From NCBI GenBank assembly GCA_964575715.1, contig CAZNSG010000262.1, positions 1 through 9,287 on the forward strand: a stretch of DNA of 9,287 nucleotides, read 5' to 3'. Below the pieces are notes generated by a model. It worked only from the letters and a program-made list of their open reading frames with translations. It was not told the origin of the DNA and did not search any database. The position numbers and the translations under genes are program-made. This DNA comes from PNAI01 sp964575715. Lineage in GTDB: Bacteria; Pseudomonadota; Alphaproteobacteria; Rhizobiales; Xanthobacteraceae. Below, in pieces: positions 6,843 to 9,287 of this stretch (position 1 is the stretch's first letter; each line of letters starts with the position of its first letter).

Positions 6843-7017
6843 GGCTGCCCTCCAACATCCGCGCTGAAGACCAGATACGCACTGCTTTCAAAGGTCCAAA
6901 ACGGCAGCTCAGTTTTTCGATCGGAACGATCTCGGCCGCCGGCCGATCAGCCAGCCGCTTCGACTTCTGTAGGTCTTTTGTAGCCCTATAATGGGTTTCA
7001 AATAGGTGCACTAACAT
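6823..7017 (-). CDS. Possible small hypothetical protein, 64 residues
   Basis: The frame from ATG 7017 gives a basic 64-residue protein starting MLVHLFETHYRATKDLQ, with no recognised domain, signal or membrane segment. It fits the operon geometry: it starts 40 bases after the stop of the 215-residue gene and overlaps the methyltransferase start by 20 bases, which would allow coupled translation. A weak GAAAGA lies about eight bases upstream. An alternative start at 7137 would overlap the previous gene heavily and is less likely. Coding is uncertain: the support is position and an open frame only. If it is not translated, the stretch is a leader for the methyltransferase. Confidence 0.45.
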   Translation of the reverse strand: MLVHLFETHYRATKDLQKSKRLADRPAAEIVPIEKLSCRFGPLKAVRIWSSARMLEGSHGRVED

Positions 7018-7057
7018 CGAATTATCTTTCGTTCGTTTTTCCAATCTGCCGTTTTGC

Positions 7058-7705
7058 CTATCCGGTCCGGCCCCGCTTGCGCGGCTGCGCCTTTGATAGT
7101 TCGGACGACAAGGCATGCGCAGCGTGCACAACATCAAACATGGTGTAGGACCGAGCTTTCTCTTGTTTCAGGAAGTCGGACACTTCTTTCATGCCTCTGC
7201 ATATTCTGCAGGGAGGGACTTTCACATCGTCTTCCGACGAGGATTCTTTGCGAGACACGATCGTCAGGAAAACTGGATCTGTATTGTCGACGTAAAGAGC
7301 GCCGGGTCGCGCATTTTGTCGGATCATATTCTCGTCGAAGAGACTTTTCGGGTCCTGCTTCAGGATGCGGGCATACTGAATTTCGAGGTCCGGTCGAATG
7401 CGTCGTAAGACGTCGACCACGAAACTCTGCGGCCACCCATGCTGGAGCAAACGCAAGCCGGTCTGCAGTGCGAAAGCTTCGTACTCGGAAAACCATATCT
7501 CGACGCCCCTTCCTGGCGAGTCGCTGCTGTAGAAGGCGTAATTTGCCTTTGCGGGATCGGCGGACCTGGTGTTACGGGCGTGGCCCCTGTCCGTGTCCAG
7601 CAATCTTTTCACGCGCGTACGCAACTCCGAGCTCGGCTTTGCCGATCGTTCCTCGAAGGTCCGAGCGATTGCTTCTTCGACCTGGTTGCGCTTGTACGGA
7701 AGCAT
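7058..7705 (-). CDS. Conserved hypothetical protein, 215 residues, possible DNA-binding
   Basis: No named family is recognised with certainty. The N-terminus (1-40) is basic and helical (YKRNQVEEAIARTF, ELRTRVKRLLDTD). A central block (about 66-125) with GRGVEIWFSEYEAFAL, GLRLLQHGWPQSFVVDVLRRIRPDL and ILKQDP reads like a compact helical domain. Its part 80-105 resembles a helix-turn-helix of the MerR sort, but only loosely. Residues 133-150 (PGALYVDNTDPVFLTIV) look like a beta-rich segment, and the end is basic (RKRGRTG). The ATG at 7705 is preceded by AGG five bases upstream, but the predicted transcript would begin at about this ATG, so translation may be leaderless. It is first in the phage-type operon. 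An inverted repeat sits on its promoter, so autoregulation by this protein is an attractive but untested idea. Confidence 0.8.
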   Translation of the reverse strand: MLPYKRNQVEEAIARTFEERSAKPSSELRTRVKRLLDTDRGHARNTRSADPAKANYAFYSSDSPGRGVEIWFSEYEAFALQTGLRLLQHGWPQSFVVDVLRRIRPDLEIQYARILKQDPKSLFDENMIRQNARPGALYVDNTDPVFLTIVSRKESSSEDDVKVPPCRICRGMKEVSDFLKQEKARSYTMFDVVHAAHALSSELSKAQPRKRGRTG

Positions 7706-7707
7706 TA

Positions 7708-7725
7708 AAACCTACAATAAGGTTT
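7708..7725. promoter_or_regulatory. Inverted repeat around the -10 element, possible operator
   Basis: AAACCT and AGGTTT form perfect six-base arms around a six-base centre. On the minus strand that centre is exactly the predicted -10, TATTGT. A dimeric repressor bound here would cover the -10, and the downstream arm contains the AGG before ATG 7705. An RNA hairpin role is less likely because the predicted start leaves the repeat untranscribed. Confidence 0.4.
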
Positions 7726-7742
7726 CTAATGAGTTCCGTCAA
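7714..7742 (-). promoter_or_regulatory. Sigma-70-type promoter of the phage-type operon
   Basis: TTGACG (7737-7742 on the minus strand), a spacer of exactly 17 bases and TATTGT (7714-7719) match consensus at nine of twelve positions. The expected start is about seven bases on, at or next to the A of ATG 7705, so the first message may be leaderless. The 7706-7851 gap holds no other recognisable element apart from a near-palindrome at 7848-7862 touching the upstream gene's stop. Confidence 0.45.
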
Positions 7743-7851
7743 GCATCGCGTCAGAATGAATTGTGGGCGAGGGGGCTACGATACTCTCTGTGCCGAGTGC
7801 CTTTGTAAATCCGTTGGCGATGACGACCAGTCGGCATGGTTTGGTATCTCA

Positions 7852-8724
7852 TCAGTGACGAGATCCTTGCACAAGATCCATTTTGACATGAAAGGAGAGT
7901 AGGCGATCGAACAGCGCTGTCTTGCGATAATAATGCCGTGATGCGAACCGGTTTTCGGGGATTTTTTCGCTGCGGTGTTCCAAGAGCCCGAACCACAGCA
8001 ATGGCCGCAGGATTCGCGCCTCCATGGCGTAGGCTGACCTGTCCCAATTCCCCGTCAGCATGACCGGGTCCGGAATGGTGCATAGCCGGGTGAGTGTTTC
8101 GCTCGCTTGCCAGTCGCCTGCAGAAACCGAAAGTGACCAGAGCACAATGCCGATGTCCGCCTGCGGCCATGAGCCAAGCAAGCCGCGGCCGAAATACCCG
8201 AGATCCATGCGCCAGAATGCAAGATGAAACAGGATCGCCGTTAAGCTGCCTTGCCGCGCATCGCGCAGCATCGATTTTCCCAACGGCGTCGCCATTAATT
8301 TTCCAAGCTGACTACGCGCCAGTGTTGCTGCCTGCGCGAGCAAGCGAACGACATGCAGCGGCAGGAAGTCGGGTTCGTTGATTACCTTGTTCAGCCGAAG
8401 CGCGTTGGCCTGGTCGTAATCCGGCCAGTCGATCAGCTTGCACATCTCGGCCACCACAGCCCGCGATAGGTTGCCAGTTGCAGTCAATGGAAGACCACCG
8501 CGCTCGGCCATCTGGCGCAACAGGACGAGAGTGTTCCGTGCCACCGCTGAGCCGGCGATCTCGCCGTCGCTGAGGTCATTGGCGATCCGGATCGCGGTCT
8601 GAACGGCCGAGGGCTCCTGCCGCAGTGCCTGCAAACTGTCGAAGGCGAGGAGCGTCCAGGCCGGCTCGACCCCGTCGAGCCACTGCCGCACCTGCGGATC
8701 CTGCAGAAAATCCGCTGCCACCAT
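7852..8724 (-). CDS. Conserved hypothetical protein with winged-helix-like segments, 290 residues
   Basis: Function unknown. Residues 78-90 (LPLTATGNLSRAV) followed by KVINEPDFLPLHVVRLLAQAA and GKLMATPLGKSML (141-153) recall a winged-helix-like pattern found in actinobacterial and proteobacterial hypotheticals, some labelled plasmid pRiA4b ORF-3 family. I give that link from memory and with low certainty. The middle (161-205) is aromatic (FHLAFWRMDLGYFGRGLLGSW) but too polar for a clear membrane segment. The C-terminus (233-275) has EARILRPLLWFGLLEH and YYRKTALFDRLL, again resembling a small winged-helix end. The ATG at 8724 follows the stop of the helicase gene by three bases, with AGG seven bases before the start, so translation is probably coupled. 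The pairing suggests a shared role with the helicase, perhaps in DNA repair or uptake, but nothing in the sequence proves it. Confidence 0.85.
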   Translation of the reverse strand: MVAADFLQDPQVRQWLDGVEPAWTLLAFDSLQALRQEPSAVQTAIRIANDLSDGEIAGSAVARNTLVLLRQMAERGGLPLTATGNLSRAVVAEMCKLIDWPDYDQANALRLNKVINEPDFLPLHVVRLLAQAATLARSQLGKLMATPLGKSMLRDARQGSLTAILFHLAFWRMDLGYFGRGLLGSWPQADIGIVLWSLSVSAGDWQASETLTRLCTIPDPVMLTGNWDRSAYAMEARILRPLLWFGLLEHRSEKIPENRFASRHYYRKTALFDRLLSFHVKMDLVQGSRH

Positions 8725-8727
8725 GGC

Positions 8728-9287
8728 TCAACCTGCCATGCCGATCCGCCGTGAGGCGGGTGGCTCAGGACGCAACCACTCCGCCAGCTTCGACCAACGA
8801 CGCCGGCCAGAGACGTTTCGCACCGCGATGGCGACGGCTTTCTTCTGCCCGACCAACACGACCAGTCGCTTGCCGCGCGTGACACCGGTGTAGAGCAGGT
8901 TCCGCTGCAGCATGGCGTAGTGCTGCGTCATGACCGGGATGATGACGGCAGGATATTCCGAGCCCTGACTTTTATGGATGGTCGTGGCATAGGCCGGCAC
9001 CAGCGTGTCGAGTTCGTCAAATCCGTATGTAACGGACCGGCCGTCAAAGCTCGCAACGATCTCGCCTTCATTTGGGTCGACGTCATCGATAAAGCCGATG
9101 TCGCCGTTGTAAACCTCCTTGTCGTAATCGTTCTCGATCTGCATGACCTTGTCACCGGGGGCGAATGTCCAGCCGAACCGCTCGACCTTGCGGTCGCCGG
9201 CGGGATTGAGCGCGGCCGGCAGTTCGATGTTCAGCGACCGAGCACCCACACCGCCGCGGTTCATTGGACATAGCACCTGGATGTCAC
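8728..9287 (-). CDS. RecD-like ATP-dependent DNA helicase, C-terminal part (cut by window edge)
   Basis: Only the last 185 or so residues are in the window. The frame runs through the edge, and the GTG at 9276 is an internal valine rather than a start. The visible part reads DIQVLCPMNRGGVGARSLN, the usual entry to the second helicase domain. APGDKVMQIENDYDKEVYNGDIG (9093-9165) follows, the SH3-like insertion region of RecD/TraA-type helicases. Superfamily 1 motif V is YATTIHKSQGSEYP (about 8954-8995) and motif VI is LLYTGVTRGKRL (about 8865-8902). These 5'-3' helicases unwind DNA in repair and recombination. Walker A and B would lie beyond 9287, so activity cannot be judged. The tail after motif VI is short and basic and ends with TGA at 8728-8730. 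A conjugative-relaxase-type helicase cannot be ruled out from the C-terminus alone. Confidence 0.9.
   Translation of the reverse strand, partial: DIQVLCPMNRGGVGARSLNIELPAALNPAGDRKVERFGWTFAPGDKVMQIENDYDKEVYNGDIGFIDDVDPNEGEIVASFDGRSVTYGFDELDTLVPAYATTIHKSQGSEYPAVIIPVMTQHYAMLQRNLLYTGVTRGKRLVVLVGQKKAVAIAVRNVSGRRRWSKLAEWLRPEPPASRRIGMAG

Larger units (their letters stand above)
3638..7705 (-). mobile_element. Phage DNA-packaging and methylation module, probable prophage remnant
   Basis: Five minus-strand genes lie head to tail with small gaps or overlaps: a hypothetical, a possible small protein, a ParB-domain methyltransferase, a DUF5681 protein and a terminase large subunit. Methyltransferase, DUF5681 and terminase together are typical of the packaging end of tailed-phage genomes. 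The portal, head and tail genes that normally follow the terminase are missing, no integrase is visible, and the terminase has lost a base. The extent is inferred from the operon; no attachment sites were found. The upstream hypothetical may or may not belong to the phage. Confidence 0.5.

Noticed and set aside
7790..7855. Hammerhead ribozyme core: CTGATGAG on the minus strand after the 290-residue gene
   Set aside because: The conserved GAAA strand and the expected three stems are not present. The match overlaps the stop codon and is probably chance.
7848..7862. Near-palindrome CTCATCAGTGACGAG as a terminator
   Set aside because: It has almost no loop and no T tract on either strand, and partly encodes the end of the 290-residue protein.
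7054..7902. Plus-strand open frame of 282 residues
   Set aside because: It is antisense to the 215-residue gene and runs through its promoter and the gap. Its Arg/Ser/Cys-rich translation is typical of a shadow frame.

Overview
The window looks like chromosome of an alphaproteobacterium, most likely Bradyrhizobium/Rhodopseudomonas-like. This rests on GC-rich codon use, the style of several hypothetical proteins, and a perfect match to the alphaproteobacterial LexA (SOS) box, GTTC-N7-GTTC. The genus is inferred by eye, not from a search. It is an accessory or mosaic region with three blocks.

Block 1 (1-3443) has about 375 bases without a convincing gene. Two small minus-strand genes (858 down to 376) follow, forming a tight operon, and a plus-strand type IA topoisomerase (1011-3443) is divergent from them. 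The shared intergenic region carries the LexA box at 953-967. It overlaps the -10 of a good minus-strand promoter and of a weaker plus-strand one, so both directions may be DNA-damage inducible. The topoisomerase has all the catalytic motifs of the topo III group. It has no zinc fingers, and ends in a two-copy repeat, a very basic linker and a DUF5710-like module.

Block 2 (7705 down to 3638) is a minus-strand phage-type operon. In order it holds a 215-residue conserved hypothetical, a possible 64-residue protein, a ParB-domain/DNA methyltransferase fusion, a DUF5681 protein (often beside terminases) and a terminase large subunit. The genes overlap or nearly touch. The terminase is broken by one missing base at about 4120-4121, and no portal or capsid gene follows: a hairpin ends the operon against the convergent topoisomerase. 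This fits a decaying prophage remnant. The operon's promoter has an unusual layout: an inverted repeat brackets the -10 exactly, and the predicted transcript starts at or next to the ATG.

Block 3 (9287 down to 7852) holds the C-terminal part of a RecD-like helicase, cut by the window edge, and a 290-residue conserved hypothetical three bases downstream. These look like a co-translated pair.

No tRNA, rRNA, CRISPR array, transposase or integrase was seen. The best new lead is the predicted SOS control of the topoisomerase and the two small orphan proteins.
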